This document shows positions 45,351 through 58,600 of a stretch of DNA of 64,000 nucleotides, piece after piece (the stretch's first letter is position 1; every line of letters begins with the position of its first letter). A model generated the notes under the pieces. It was given only the letters and a program-made list of their open reading frames with translations, had not been told where the DNA came from and ran no database searches. Source of the stretch: Enoplolaimus lenunculus. Taxonomy: Eukaryota; Nematoda; Enoplea; Enoplida; Thoracostomopsidae. The DNA is taken from positions 248,001-312,000 of the forward strand of contig JASANG010002067.1 in NCBI GenBank assembly GCA_030248215.1, read 5' to 3'. The translations under genes were made by a program, and so were the position numbers.

Positions 45351-47227
45351 TGTCGCTTAATCTTATCAATCGTTGTTGTTTAACGTAAACTTTTAAGTGT
45401 GCTTTGATTCCTTAAAGATTTCAGACTGAGTCACTCGCTGTCCATGATAACAAATAATTGTATTGCGTACGCTTTGCCTCGTATTTGCAAATGCTACACT
45501 AATATCCACAGTCGCGTCCAAGGAGACTTAGATTGATTGTGTACCATGAAATATTAGGGTCTTGCAAATATGAAAACTTTAGCGTAGTACCATGTACTAT
45601 GCATCAAATTTGGAGGTGCCGCGGGCTAACATTTTCAAGGAATTTGTGATCAACTGTTGAAGAGCCAAAGTTATGAACAAAATATTGCCAATGTTAAATT
45701 TAGTTTATAAAAGTTTTGAAAATACTGAAATCGTGTCTGAATTATATTTTGAGTGTACTTTAGCACGTATGTAGTAAACTGTAATCACAAATTGCGATGC
45801 ATTTAGTCAAAATTTGAAACAAGTTTTTGCAAAGCCACAGAGAATATAGATAGCATTGAACTCAAACGGGTTGGGCCTTGGTATGCATCACTTTTCCAAA
45901 AGATTGTCAGCCTATCAGACCCTCTCCATGTGTAGCCCTATTGACAGAAATGTTGGCAATTCTAAAATTTGCATTATAACGAAGAAGAACATGGCTAAGC
46001 GAGAAGCTCAGTGCCTCTGTTTGAACTCATCTCATCGTGGAGATATTATATATACCACGATGTAAAACTACCCTGTGAATAATTTTGTGTACACCGTTCT
46101 CATGCTGAAAAATGTGTTGAAAAACATTAACCTCGTAAAGATGTGGATATTCCAGTTAGTTTTAAATTGATCCCGCATCCTACTCCACGCCGCCCTTCAT
46201 GGGAATTGCCCACCCCCTGAGATCACTGAATTAATCATACTGTATCAGCAGCCGTTGACGATTGGGTTAAGAGATTGAACTTACCTACGGCAACATACGT
46301 TCTCATCATTTGCGTCCGAATCTGCAAAAAACACAAACCGAATACTTTGCAAGGAAAGCCAAACAACAAACATGGCTATCCAGTTTGCCACAAGCGCTTC
46401 ATATCGCGTGCGTATTGCTTTTTACGTATAAGTTTTTTGTGACCGAGAAAATCTTTTTGACCTCTATGATTCAGGTTATTTTTAGCAATCTAATCACTTT
46501 CTTGTTTTTACAGCATTTGGCCCAAGTCTAAAACTCGGCCTAAACTTTGCCTACGCCTCAGCTTATGCATAAACAAAACGCTAGTCCTGATCCGTAGCAT
46601 CTCAGTGTCTAGGTTTCTAATTCTTCCTGTCTCCCAACGAATTATTAAGCATAGCACTTTGTATTACGTTGTCAGCAATTTTTGTTTCAATGTTCAAAAA
46701 TGTAAGTTTTTTGAGTGAAATTGGTGTACAAGACATTATTTTTTATGTCAGTATACAGTTTAAGACCAAAAAAGAATGTGTCCTGCGTGTATGAGAGTGG
46801 GTCGGCACGTTTATAGTTGTTACCTCCAGCAAACTACGCCAATGTAGAGTGGGAAACTTTTTCACTATAACAAGTTTAGCTGAACCAAACTTTGAAATCA
46901 GTTTTCTGCTATTTTATCTCGGGGCGATGCTGCCTCCGGAACCCCACGAACTTCAAAAGACACTAAGCAAGATGGGGGATGGATATCGCCTCCAAACCCT
47001 CGACGCTATGCAATTCATGTGCGTGATAGCTAAAATCGTTGCTACAATATTTGTGGACTGTTTTAGCGTATGACTAGAAATACCGTTAGTGTGTAAGACT
47101 TGGCTGCGATTACCCTCATGGCGACGAGTGCTCACCATTCTTCTTAGGCGCCAGAAGATCTGCAGTTGAGAACTGATTGTGGTAAAATATCGCGATGCAA
47201 AAAAGTGATAATTACTGCACAATGACA

Positions 47228-47297
47228 TGAAATATATATCTATATATAATATATATATATATATAAATATATATTATATATATACATATATATATTA
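47228..47297. repeat. (AT)n microsatellite
   Basis: About 70 bp of alternating AT with a few breaks. Confidence 0.95.
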
Positions 47298-47869
47298 CGT
47301 TTGGAATTTTCATGCTCAACTCATATGACAGAAATAGTGACAGTAACAAATTTGTATTCTGCAGCTCAAATGCGCGAAAGTTTAGATTAATAAATGTTTT
47401 AGCAAATATTAGACACTACGAATTCTGCAGGGCATCACTTGAACCTACTTTGTAAGTATTTAGTTTTCCACCTGTTTTAGTGAATTTTACGGTTAATCTT
47501 TAAAATTATTATTTAGAAGAATTTCTTCCAAATTTGACCTAATGCATATTGTGAAATTTTAGACAACTTTCTTCATAGAGCCGTTATTAAAACAAGTGTT
47601 AAATCATCAGCATTGCTTGTTTTATTAAACTGTACAAAACATTTGTTGAGCTCTTACAAGTCACAAGTCGACGAAACATGTCTGTTAAGTAGTTGAAAAA
47701 TTTCATCCTTGACAAGATGTCGAAGATTATGCTGTAATTTAACATTTTTCGTTTGCGTTCAGACCATCTGATTTTGCTTATATTTCTGGGTTGGTTCCGG
47801 CGAATTTTGCCCACTTCCGACTACAGTGTTGGTACTATACGGTCTGCACGACCCCCGTTTGAAGTTTTG

Positions 47870-47948
47870 CCCAAAGTTAGTGACCACGCCGGGAATCGAA
47901 CCACGGACCTCTCGCTCGGGCAGCGCGCTACCCTTCCCCGCGGCCGTT
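47870..47948 (-). mobile_element. tRNA-like sequence (SINE head or tRNA pseudogene)
   Basis: Minus strand: ggccgcg and cgtggtc can form a 7-bp acceptor-like stem (two G-U pairs), with gtagcgcgctgcccgagcga in the D/anticodon region and a B box ggttcgattcc. The D loop is short and the T stem does not pair, so it is not a working tRNA as read. Confidence 0.5.
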
Positions 47949-50900
47949 GCAACAACTTCTTATACCGGTATATGTGTACAGGCATGGCAACATTTGCTTT
48001 ACATACACTTACGTGCACATATACCAACATACAGTATCCTTCCCTTAGGATTTACACCCAGACTGCTATATATGTTTAGGAAAATAGTTGCCTAAGCCAT
48101 GATATTTCTGATTGTATTTCTTACCTTGGTCGCTGAAACGCGTCAAAGGTTGCTCCAAGATTTGACGCTGAGCCACGTTTTGTTTCACCTGCGTCTCTGT
48201 TCAAATACACAATATAGTTCTACATATAAAATTGATTTTCGTTGGATAATGCCATTCATATGTCTTATATCTTGCACAGTTTTACAACTTAAAAAGAATC
48301 CTTTTGTATTAAGAAAGGGAGAACATAGAGCTCGATCCGATAATTAATGTTTTTAATCAGTCCTCCCCTGACATTAATACAATTTTCAAAATCGCAATAA
48401 ATTGCTAAATCCCATATTTATCACAAACAATACATGAATATTTCAATCGGACATGCGGTAAATACATCGAGGGCAGGGAAGGAGCCAGGACATTGGAAAG
48501 CCGTGGAGTTGCCTTGTTCGAGATATCTTATCAAAGAAGACGTATCTTGAGTTACAATTGAAGAAATTTCTAAAAATTCCAGGAAAACAAGTGGTTTGAC
48601 TCCTAGCCATCCTGGCTACACCCCTGAATACAGCATGCATAAAATGAATGATTTCAAAAATACAGTATCGATTACATATACAGAGAAGTATTTGGTTGTC
48701 TTAAAAACACCTTTCACCTTTAAAGAACATGATTTTGTATCAGGTTAAGAACGACCGGTGTGAAAATAATATTATGGTTACTTTTAGGCTCAGGCTTGAA
48801 CCGTTGAAACCAGTTTTATAACAACCAATTGCAAAATACGTTTATTTGTGCAAATTCCACAAGCGATACATAGCTAATCTAAACTTTTAATGCTGTTTTT
48901 GCAAGGTTGAAACCTGAAACGCTTCCGTGAGTTGTGAATTCATGGCTGAAACCTACGTTAAGAGTGCCAAAATATTTTTGTGGAAATGTACCTACTAGCT
49001 TAACGGCTGTTAACCTACGGTGGTTGGTCCAAGTTTGACCAAAAATTAAAGTATAGGCAGGAATGTGGGTATGATTCTACCCAAGGGTGTCAACAAGTAT
49101 TTCGTTTGTACCTGTCCGACAAGGAAACTGATATTTGGGGGAACCAAGAGCCAAAAGATCAGTAGAGTAGATGAAGAACCCTGTGTGCGATAGTGCAGCG
49201 AGTTTTGTGCGTTAAATTTTATAATTTTCGAACACGAAAATTTTGATATTAGCGAATATTTAGGGGTCTCAGCGATTCCCATGTGTTTTACTATGCTTGT
49301 TGGTTAATACTCCATACAACCCTTTTCCGGCATACCCGAGAGTACAGATAAAATTCCATACTTTGCAATATACTATTTTAAGGTCTGCAATGAAGTTTGC
49401 CTTGTTTTATTAATTATATATCCTGTATTTTTCATTTTGGAAAGATAAATGCAAATGCTGCATGCACATGAATAGGTGCTCTCAACGTTGGGCGCTGCTA
49501 TTAAATTTTGTGTGGTCTCAAAAAAATTCATTCGGTTAAGCGTATTTTGTGGCTCTGTGCAATCTTTAAACTACAACGGCGTGTTCCTATTATTCAAACG
49601 TACGAGGAAATTAATGTTCAGCATAAACATCCGAATAATACGTTTCTTCTCTCCTTTAGACATCGTTATACCAAACTGTTAATTCTACTAAACATGTATA
49701 AAGTATGACACGTACCGTGGTCTTTGCATTCCTCCCATATTGTCTTCTAAATTGTCAAGAAAATTGTTCACCTCTCCGATTCGTTTGCCAACGCTAAAAT
49801 ATTACAAAGCAAAAAAATAATTCATGATATTGATACTATCGTACAGTTGTTCTTTGAAGTTATATTTGAAACAACACTAGAGTGCTCAGCGAAGAATAGT
49901 TAAAACATAACATTTTATCGATTGGTGTCAAGTGTCACTTCATCTGTCGTCTATAAAACTTTTGGTCCAGGTTAATTATAGGGGTCCAATTTCCAACGCA
50001 ATGTCTAAACCTAAGCATAAACATAGCCTAAACATAACGCAGAGTAGCGATGCCACCGATACGGATGTTTCAGAATTTGCGGATACGGATTTTCGGACTT
50101 CACACCCTTGGATGTGGATGAAAATTTGCGTTTTATTTTTGTGAATGCGGATGTCTGCAACACCTCTTAGCATAAAAACGTGTCCGACTTTATCAAGTCC
50201 CACAGTCCATATATCTCGATGTGGGTAGGCTCCTATAATTAACATGGGTTAAAGTTTCATTCGCTTGGCCATTGCATAATATAAACAAAACAGAACTAGT
50301 AAACAAAACGTAACATTTAACTGGAAGCAGGTCATCATTTACTAATCTGTATAGGTTAGAATTAATTTCAACTAAATACAAAGTTAACCGTTTCAAAACA
50401 TGGCTGTTGGGGGTTTTAGAATTTTCAAAGAACTTTCGTTGCATCGAGGAACGGATAAATATAGTGAAAGTGTGTATACGTACAATGGGGAGATACGACA
50501 GATGTATCCCGCACCTGAAATTTATGGACTAACTATAAAATAGAAATTTTAACACGGTGTAAAATCACCTGTTACAGGTAAAACTTCATTTCAAAATTTT
50601 GAAATCATACGAATGCTGCATTTCAAATAATTCGTTATTCATCGTAATACTTTTGAACGACAGCCACAGTTTTACCTACCAGTGTGAAAGTGAACGAGTT
50701 TGCAATTTTAAAATTGATTGTGAACGGCGCATAGGCGAAACAAACAATCACTAATGACGTTTTTATAGCAGCAGCTTTGGTGCAGCATTTTTAGAAAATG
50801 AGTTCATGCTTTTACCCGACCAGAAATTTATGAATCCGCTACGGTTTGCAAATCAGGAAAACGCATTCGAAAAGTTTTTGTTTGACTTTAATATTCAAAA

Positions 50901-51712
50901 CATCTAAACATATAAACTACTTGTATGAAACATCAGGGTTAATATCACCATCAGTCATTTCGTATTGATGTCGTTTGCCAAATCTAAATGTTCATATTTA
51001 AGCAATGAACTCCTCATTCGCAAAGCATTATGTACACGCATATGCTGACATATCCCACCATATCTTAAAAGAGTTTTATTAGCTGGATTTCAGAAATTTT
51101 ATTTCAATAATTTTGCCCGTGTTGCAGTTTTACCATAACTGGCCGCTAGTGAAAGTTGCCGGTTTGATGTTTTGGCCAATGATGTGGGCTGTCCGTCCAG
51201 TGGAAAAACGGGCTTCCCCTGACCTTTACATTGGCCGATGCTCCTTAAATTGATTTTGTTGTTAAATTTCGAAACTGGCTTAACTGAAAGGTCACTTTAA
51301 GCCATATTTTGTCAACCGAGCCGATAAAATTGAGCTTCGATTTTTTAGACCCATGACCAATACAACTAAGAAGCTTAAAGACTAATATTGTATGCTTACT
51401 TGAATGATCTGAATAAATAAATGCTATGAAGTTTGTCACTCACACACAACCACACATACGTGAAAGATAACATGCAAATGGTTTAACACAAACTCAATAA
51501 TATTAAGGTTGAATAATGCATATTTATGTAAAAGTATACAACGGGAACATTTCGTTTATAAAAGGATGTGCCCATACAAGTGAGACTCAACCCGAGCGAA
51601 ACGATAAACGCGTGTAAAGTATTAAAGAATTTCAGGCGTGGGTCAACCCGCGGGCAAAGGTTAGTATTACTTCGGTCAAACAATATCAGTGTTTACCCAA
51701 GCCGTATACCTA

Positions 51713-51836
51713 GTTTAACCGTTTCTCACATGAATATTTTCTATTTGATATGAGATGTAATTTCAAGTTAAGATTGGATCCCCAGTCTCACGGGTAGGAG
51801 GCGCTTACGATGACCACTGAGCTATAACGGAAAAGC
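51713..51836 (-). mobile_element. tRNA-derived SINE-like element, second copy
   Basis: Read on the minus strand: ttatagctcagtggtcatcg (A box), cctcctacccgtgagac, then ggggatccaatc (B-box-like), then a tail with agaaaatattcatgtgagaa followed by acggttaa. Head plus the tail shared with 9393-9657 defines a family. No left inverted repeat is visible here. Confidence 0.6.
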
Positions 51837-51869
51837 ATTGAAGTTTTCAAGTGTTCAGCCTCCAATCAT

Positions 51870-52031
51870 GCCCGTAGCCAGTTCACCTTTCCGTTGGGTG
51901 TTAAAAAATTTTCCGGAGGGGCATACAAGGGTTTTCGATAACTTACCAGCAAGGTTTAAGTTTTCTAGGATGGATGGATCAAAATCCTTTCGGGGGGGCT
52001 GATCCCTCCTGCCTTCCCTCGGGCTACGGGC
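51870..52031. mobile_element. Short MITE with gcccgtagcc / ggctacgggc ends
   Basis: 162 bp with 10-bp perfect inverted ends and g/c runs inside. No reading frame of interest. Confidence 0.55.
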
Positions 52032-53866
52032 CCTCCTCCAATAAATGCAATCAGTAAGAGTTAATGCGTGGCGCTGCAATTGTTATGCAGCTCCAGACAG
52101 CTCAAGTCAAAACATTTTTGTTTTATAAAGATGTATGCAGCGTTGTTCGGCACCAGAAAACACCAAACGACGTCGGAAACCGTTAAACTCGTGGAAACAT
52201 ATATAGCGCTGTACTTTATTGGCGCGATACATATTTTGTAATGCGATCATCTGTAAACTAAAAGCATACAATACTGCAGTTTTACCTTGGACTTTGAAAT
52301 TCGTCAAGTTTATCAAAAAATGAATATTCGGATCGTTTGAACGGACTAAAATGTTTCAAATACATGTGATTATTTTGTGTGGATACACTTGATTTTTAAA
52401 CAGCGCACATACAGGGGCAGGAACATTTGGTTCCATAAAATTCAAAGTGGCACAGATCATTGAACGGACTGTCCTAAATCTTTCTATTGTCATTGTGTAA
52501 ATTTTACATCAACTGCGTTTAGTTAACTGTCTCAGCTTTAGGGGCGTAGCGTTTTAGAGCGGCGCTGCACCAGAGTAGGCCAAGGTTTTCGTCTAATTGT
52601 TTTGCTATAGATTGGACTTAGTTTTAGACTTATCCTAAATTTGAAGCTACTACTAACTAGGTTTAGGAATATGTTTAGGCTACTATCTCGCCACTAAAAG
52701 TATCATTGGCCAGTAGACTTATGGCTGCTCCCGTGCAATGGTATCAGAAGCAACAATGTCTTATTAAGGCTTTAGGGCAAATACTTACTAGCCGTCTGTG
52801 CTACTGCGTCAGCTTAACCGTAGTATGTTTTCCAGTATTAAATAAAATGTGTAAAAGAGGAACTAAAATAGCACAAATGCATTAAAGATAAGTGTGTAGC
52901 GCACCTGATACATGTATACACGCGTTTAGTTCTGTTTACGCGTTTGATTAAACTTTATAATACGCATGTGTATTGAGTTCTGATAACGAAAATCCGCTAC
53001 CACATAAAAAAAGTAAAACTGGGATTAGCGTTTTCCGATGGGTCACTAGATTAAAAATTGGGGGACACTTTTTTGGATCAAACATTTATGCTCAAAGTTT
53101 TTTTAACTAAGATTCGGCAAAAAAATTAAGAGACGGACTCCATGCCGTCTCAAAAATCAGGTGCGTTAAATTTCGCAAGCTAAACTGTTCGCGAATATGT
53201 AAATAAATATCCGAAGATATAGGACACCATATATTTTACGGTATATATCACAAAAACGCCACCATTTAGACTGTGATACAGCTTGCTGTAGAAAATTCGA
53301 AGTGGAAATTAACCTGTTAGTTTTCATGCTTGGAATAGCAGGAAATTGCAAATAACACCTGGTTTTCGGCCGATCGAGTATTAACCATTCTTTCGTCTGG
53401 TTAACAACTCGCGATAATTAGAATTTTACTTCTATTCATGTAATTGCAGGTGCATTCTAGAATCGATGTCTAGCGGCATATTAACGCAAGACGAATGTCA
53501 AACAATTACTTGGCGTCAAATGAAGGTGATGACTATAAAATAAATAAAAGAAACCAAACAGAATATCGACAGAGGAACTTGCGAAACTATTTCTGTGCTT
53601 AAAATGGCAGCATAGGAAAATTTGAAAAAACTTCTTAAAACAGATTACGAGAAGTAAAAGACATACAAGAATATATATATTCTTTCACAAGAGCTCAACA
53701 TTACAATTTATGAAAACATGAAACTTTTACGACCACACAAATGAAGGAACAGAAAACACAAACGAAGGAGCGACGAACAACACAATCGAAATGTGATATG
53801 TTTGTTTTTCAAATAGAAAACAAGATCAGCCAATTCAGTATCAAATACATGGCCTTTTGCAACCTC

Positions 53867-54331
53867 TCACCCATCCGATGTAAACATCACCGTCAGCGGA
53901 ACGTACTCATCTCTGAAATTTCGTTTTACGCCACCAATAAATCCGCTCGCAGCTGAAAATCGCTTTTTGCCCAGCTCACTGAATTCTAGCAGCCTTGCGC
54001 GTTTAGCTCCATTTCCGCTTGGCATAAAACTTGCCGCTGCCGAAAATCTTTTTCCGTGATGATGGTGACCGACACCGGAACCGGACGCAAAACTTGGTGA
54101 AAACGCAGCTGCCGCACTAAATCGCTTGCCGTCGACAAGACCGTTTGATTTAGGCATGAAACTGGACGCAGCGCTAAATCGTTTCATTTCAACAAACCCC
54201 CTGCCTCCTTCTCCGTTGGGATCAGTGATCTCAAGTCCAACGACGGGATGACATTGCAGTTGAATGCCAAGTATGATAATTAATACAACCACGCTTACGC
54301 TGGCAGACGCAAATTTTTGATTTAAAATCAT
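53867..54331 (-). CDS. Neuropeptide-type precursor with four FSAA-core peptides
   Basis: 154 residues from MILNQKFASAS. This start, rather than the Met 12 codons upstream, is preferred because TTTCCAG lies two bases before it and a TATA-like box sits just above. Signal peptide hydrophobic core VSVVVLIIILGIQL. Dibasic sites at KR 50-51, 69-70, 94-95, 110-111, KKR 122-124 and KR 136-137 would release FSAASSFMPKSNGLVDG, an FSAAAAFSPSF peptide with a HHHHG end, FSAAASFMPSGNGA, ARLLEFSELG, FSAASGFIGGV and a C-terminal peptide starting NFRDEYV. Three end in Gly before basic residues and so could be amidated. Processing at KR and Gly-amidation are standard for neuropeptides. The FSAA family itself I do not recognise. 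Intronless as read. Confidence 0.78.
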   Translation of the reverse strand: MILNQKFASASVSVVVLIIILGIQLQCHPVVGLEITDPNGEGGRGFVEMKRFSAASSFMPKSNGLVDGKRFSAAAAFSPSFASGSGVGHHHHGKRFSAAASFMPSGNGAKRARLLEFSELGKKRFSAASGFIGGVKRNFRDEYVPLTVMFTSDG

Positions 54332-54333
54332 GA

Positions 54334-54342
54334 CTGGAAATG
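54334..54342 (-). promoter_or_regulatory. Possible trans-splice acceptor before the neuropeptide start
   Basis: On the minus strand CATTTCCAG ends two bases before the chosen ATG (54331). It supports starting at this Met and suggests either spliced-leader addition or a 5'-UTR intron. Confidence 0.4.
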
Positions 54343-54372
54343 GTGAAATGCTCGTTCGATGACCCATATATT

Positions 54373-54380
54373 TATTTATA
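54373..54380 (-). promoter_or_regulatory. TATA-like box of the neuropeptide gene
   Basis: TATAAATA on the minus strand about 45 nt before the ATG at 54331. Transcription starting some 30 nt downstream would exclude or nearly exclude the upstream Met at 54367. AT-rich context limits confidence. Confidence 0.3.
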
Positions 54381-55658
54381 AATGTCGCCTATTTATTTAA
54401 GCACCGTCAAGTAATAGCTGGAATATTGTTTGTTCGGCCTTCTGATCAAACATCAATGTAAGCATGAAATATTGACAAGATAGATTTTAAAGTTCTTGCT
54501 CCACGCGATAAAAAATTAGATGTTTCAGGGCCCCACGAATTAACTTTCAGGGTTGTCAGGGGAGATGGGTATTGCCATGGTGATCCCCGTGAGATGCAGG
54601 GTGGAATGGGGTGAGGATCAGTTCAAAATTGGCGGGATCCCCACACTGCATGAGGTTAAAAATTTTAACATACATAAATGAAAGACAATTTTATACATAT
54701 AATTATTGACCAGGTTGTTCTATATCTTGGTATTGTCCACGATAAACTGCGTTCATTACTAAGTGTCACTTAGGTTCTATTACGTGCATAGTTTGCAACA
54801 TTATAATGCAAGGTAAAGAGTTCCCGACTTTCCAGCATTCTCAAGGGCATGCACAAGACAGTTGTGTAGAGAAAGCAGAAGATCCGGGCGTTAGCTGCTT
54901 TCAGGAGTTTCTCCTTACGTGGACCTCACAATTGCTTGTTGAATGCTGTACTTTCTAGAGCCACTACGAAAAAATTTTCTTCATGTTTTGATAAAATTCA
55001 TCATGTTTTGACCGTTTCGACAACCCTGCTAATCAAACTGCTCATTCAAAATTCAAAATAAAAATTTTCGATAACTTTCGTCCTTAGTTCAAATGTAATT
55101 ATTTTTTGTTCAGTACTCAGGCTCTTCAGATTTAACCAATCGGATCCTCACTTTCTATAACACGAGGTTACGCACGCCGCTGCTCGCCAAAATTCGTCGG
55201 ATGCAACTCCAGGTACGTTGTATTGCTGTGCTAGAGTTTTTTATTTGAAAAGACCCTAATACTTCATTATTCCCTATCAGTGTTTTCGACCAAAACATGT
55301 AGTTTCGACTTGCAGATGCAATTTTTTTAAAAAACTAGCCCGTTCAAATTACAACTGCACTCTCGCTGCAGAAACTTTCACTTCGCTTTAAAAAATCAAG
55401 GCACAATCAAAAAATTACAAATATAATTGACAATATCAAGCTTTAGTAATCATTTGTCGTATTAAAGCCTTAGGTCTTTCTTATATAATGGTTACAGATA
55501 CTCTGGATATGAGTATCACAACCTACATGCCGTTCACCACGTCAGAAAGTTGGCGGGGTGTCGGGGAACCCCGTTGGGCATCTCCACGAAAATCATTCAC
55601 AGGGTGTGATGTGGTAAGGGTGAAAATTCTTCTCATGACATTCCTGTTAATTCTACTA
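54381..55658. other. Region between the neuropeptide gene and the minisatellite
   Basis: No repeat family or exon recognised. The neuropeptide promoter lies at its left edge. Confidence 0.45.
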
Positions 55659-58600
55659 TATTTCACATATTGTTTTAAAACCGAAAGGTCATTTATGAAA
55701 TACTGCTCCTATTTCACATATTGTTTTAAAACCGACAGGTCATTTATGAAATACTGCTCCTATTTCACATATTGTTTTAAAACCGAAAGGTCATTTATGA
55801 AATACTGCTTTTATTCCACATATTATTTTAAAACCGAAAGGTCATTTATGAAATACTGCTCCTATTTCACATATTGTTTTAAAACCGACAGGTCATTTAT
55901 GAAATACTGCTCCTATTTCACATATTGTTTTAAAACCGAAAGGTCATTTATGAAATACTGCTCCTATTTCACATATTGTTTTAAAACCGAAAGGTCATTT
56001 ATGAAATACTGCTCCTGTTTCACATATTGTTTTAAAACCGAAAGGTCATTTATGAAATACTGCTCCTGTTTCACATATTGTTTTAAAAGCGAAAGGTTAT
56101 TTATGAAATACTGCTCCTATTTCACATATTGTTTTAAAACCGAAAGGTCATTTATGAAATACTGCTCCTATTTCACATATTGTTTTAAAACCGACAGGTC
56201 ATTTATGAAATACTGCTCCTATTTCACATATTGTTTTAAAACCGAAAGGTCATTTATGAAATACTGCTCCTATTTCACATATTGTTTTAAAACCGACAGG
56301 TCATTTATGAAGTACTGCTCCTATTTCACATATTGTTTTAAAACCGACAGGTCATTTATGAAATACTGCTCCTATTTCACATATTGTTTTAAAACCGAAA
56401 GGTCATTTATGAAATACTGCTCCTATTTCACATATTGTTTTAAAACCGAAAGGTCATCTATGAAATACTGCTCCTATTTCACATATTGTTTTAAAACCGA
56501 AAGGTCATTTATGAAATACTGCTCCTATTTCACATATTGTTTTAAAACCGAAAGGTCATTTATGAAATACTGCTCCTATTTCACATATTGTTTTAAAACC
56601 GACAGGTCATTTATGAAATACTGCTCCTATTTCACATATTGTTTTAAAACCGAAAGGTCATTTATGAAATACTGCTCCTATTTCACATATTATTTTAAAA
56701 CCGAAAGGTCATTTATGAAATACTGCTCCTATTTCACATATTATTTTAAAACCGAAAGGTCATTTATGAAATACTGCTCCTATTTCACATATTATTTTAA
56801 AACCGAAAGGTCATTTATGAAATACTGCTCCTATTGCACATATTGTTTTAAAACCGAAAGGTTATTTATGAAATACTGCTCCTATTTCACATATTGTTTT
56901 AAAACCGAAAGGTAATCTATGAAATACTGCTCCTATTTCACATATTGTTTTAAAACCGAAAGGTCATCTATGAAATACTGCTCCTATTTCACATATTGTT
57001 TTAAAACCGAAAGGTCATTTATGAAATACTGTTCCTATTTCACATATTGTTTTAAAACCGAAAGGTCATTTATGAAATACTGCTCCTATTTCACATATTG
57101 TTTTAAAACCGAAAGGTCATATATGAAATACTGCTCCTATTTCACATATTGTTTTAAAACCGAAAGGTCATTTATGAAATACTGCTCCTGTTTCACATAT
57201 TGTTTTAAAACCGAAAGGTTATTTATGAAATACTGCTCCTATTTCACATATTGTTTTAAAACCGAAAGGTCATTTATGAAATACTGCTCATATTTCACAT
57301 ATTGTTTTAAAACCGAAAGGTCATTTATGAAATACTGCTCCTATTTCACATATTGTTTTAAAACCGAAAGGTCATTTATGAAATACTGCTCCTATTTCAC
57401 ATATTGTTTTAAAACCGAAAGGTCATTTATGAAATACTGCTCCTATTTCACATATTGTTTTAAAACCGACAGGTCATTTATGAAGTACTGCTCCTATTTC
57501 ACATATTGTTTTAAAACCGACAGGTCATTTATGAAGTACTGCTCCTATTTCACATATTGTTTTAAAACCGACAGGTCATTTATGAAATACTGCTCCTATT
57601 TCACATATTGTTTTAAAACCGAAAGGTCATTTATGAAATACTGCTCCTATTCCACATATTATTTTAAAACCGAAAGGTCATTTATGAAATACTGCTCCTA
57701 TTGCACATATTGTTTTAAAACCGAAAGGTTATTTATGAAATACTGCTCCTATTTCACATATTGTTTTATAACCGAAAGGTCATTTATGAAATACTGCTCA
57801 TATTTCACATATTGTTTTAAAACCGAAAGGTCATTTATGAAATACTGCTCCTATTTCACATATTGTTTTAAAACCGAAAGGTCATTTATGAAATACTGCT
57901 CCTATTGCACATATTGTTTTAAAACCGAAAGGTTATTTATGAAATACTGCTCCTATTTCACATATTGTTTTAAAACCGAAAGGTCATTTATGAAATACTG
58001 CTCCTATTTCACATATTGTTTTAAAACCGAAAGGTCATTTATGAAATACTGCTCCTATTTCACATATTGTTTTAAAACCGAAAGGTCATTTATGAAATAC
58101 TGCTCCTATTCCACATATTATTTTAAAACCGAAAGGTCATTTATGAAATACTGCTCCTATTGCGCATATTGTTTTAAAACCGAAAGGTCATTTATGAAAT
58201 ACTGCTCCTATTGCACATATTGTTTTAAAACCGAAAGGTTATTTATGAAATACTGCTCCTATTTCACATATTGTTTTATAACCGAAAGGTCATTTATGAA
58301 ATACTGCTCATATTTCACATATTGTTTTAAAACCGAAAGGTCATTTATGAAATACTGCTCATATTTCACATATTGTTTTAAAACCGAAAGGTCATTTATG
58401 AAATACTGCTCCTATTTCACATATTGTTTTAAAACCGAAAGGTCATTTATGAAATACTGCTCCTATTTCACATATTGTTTTAAAACCGAAAGGTCATTTA
58501 TGAAATACTGCTCCTATTGCACATATTGTTTTAAAACCGAAAGGTTATTTATGAAATACTGCTCCTATTTCACATATTGTTTTATAACCGAAAGGTCATT

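Larger units (their letters stand above)
43074..53866. other. Ten-kb gene-poor stretch
   Basis: Contains telomere-like tracts (43320-43510, 44825-44900, 46520-46570, 49995-50035, 52610-52680), the A/C tract, an AT microsatellite, a tRNA-like sequence, a SINE-like copy and a short MITE. A cysteine-containing frame at 44323-44526 (minus) is the only possible exon and lacks clear splice sites. Confidence 0.5.

Noticed and set aside
45038-45388. Pro/Lys-rich and Gly/Phe-rich frames on both strands
   Set aside because: Produced by the A/C-only tract; no splice or start context.
47870-47948. Working tRNA gene
   Set aside because: The acceptor stem can pair, but the T stem does not and the D loop is short.
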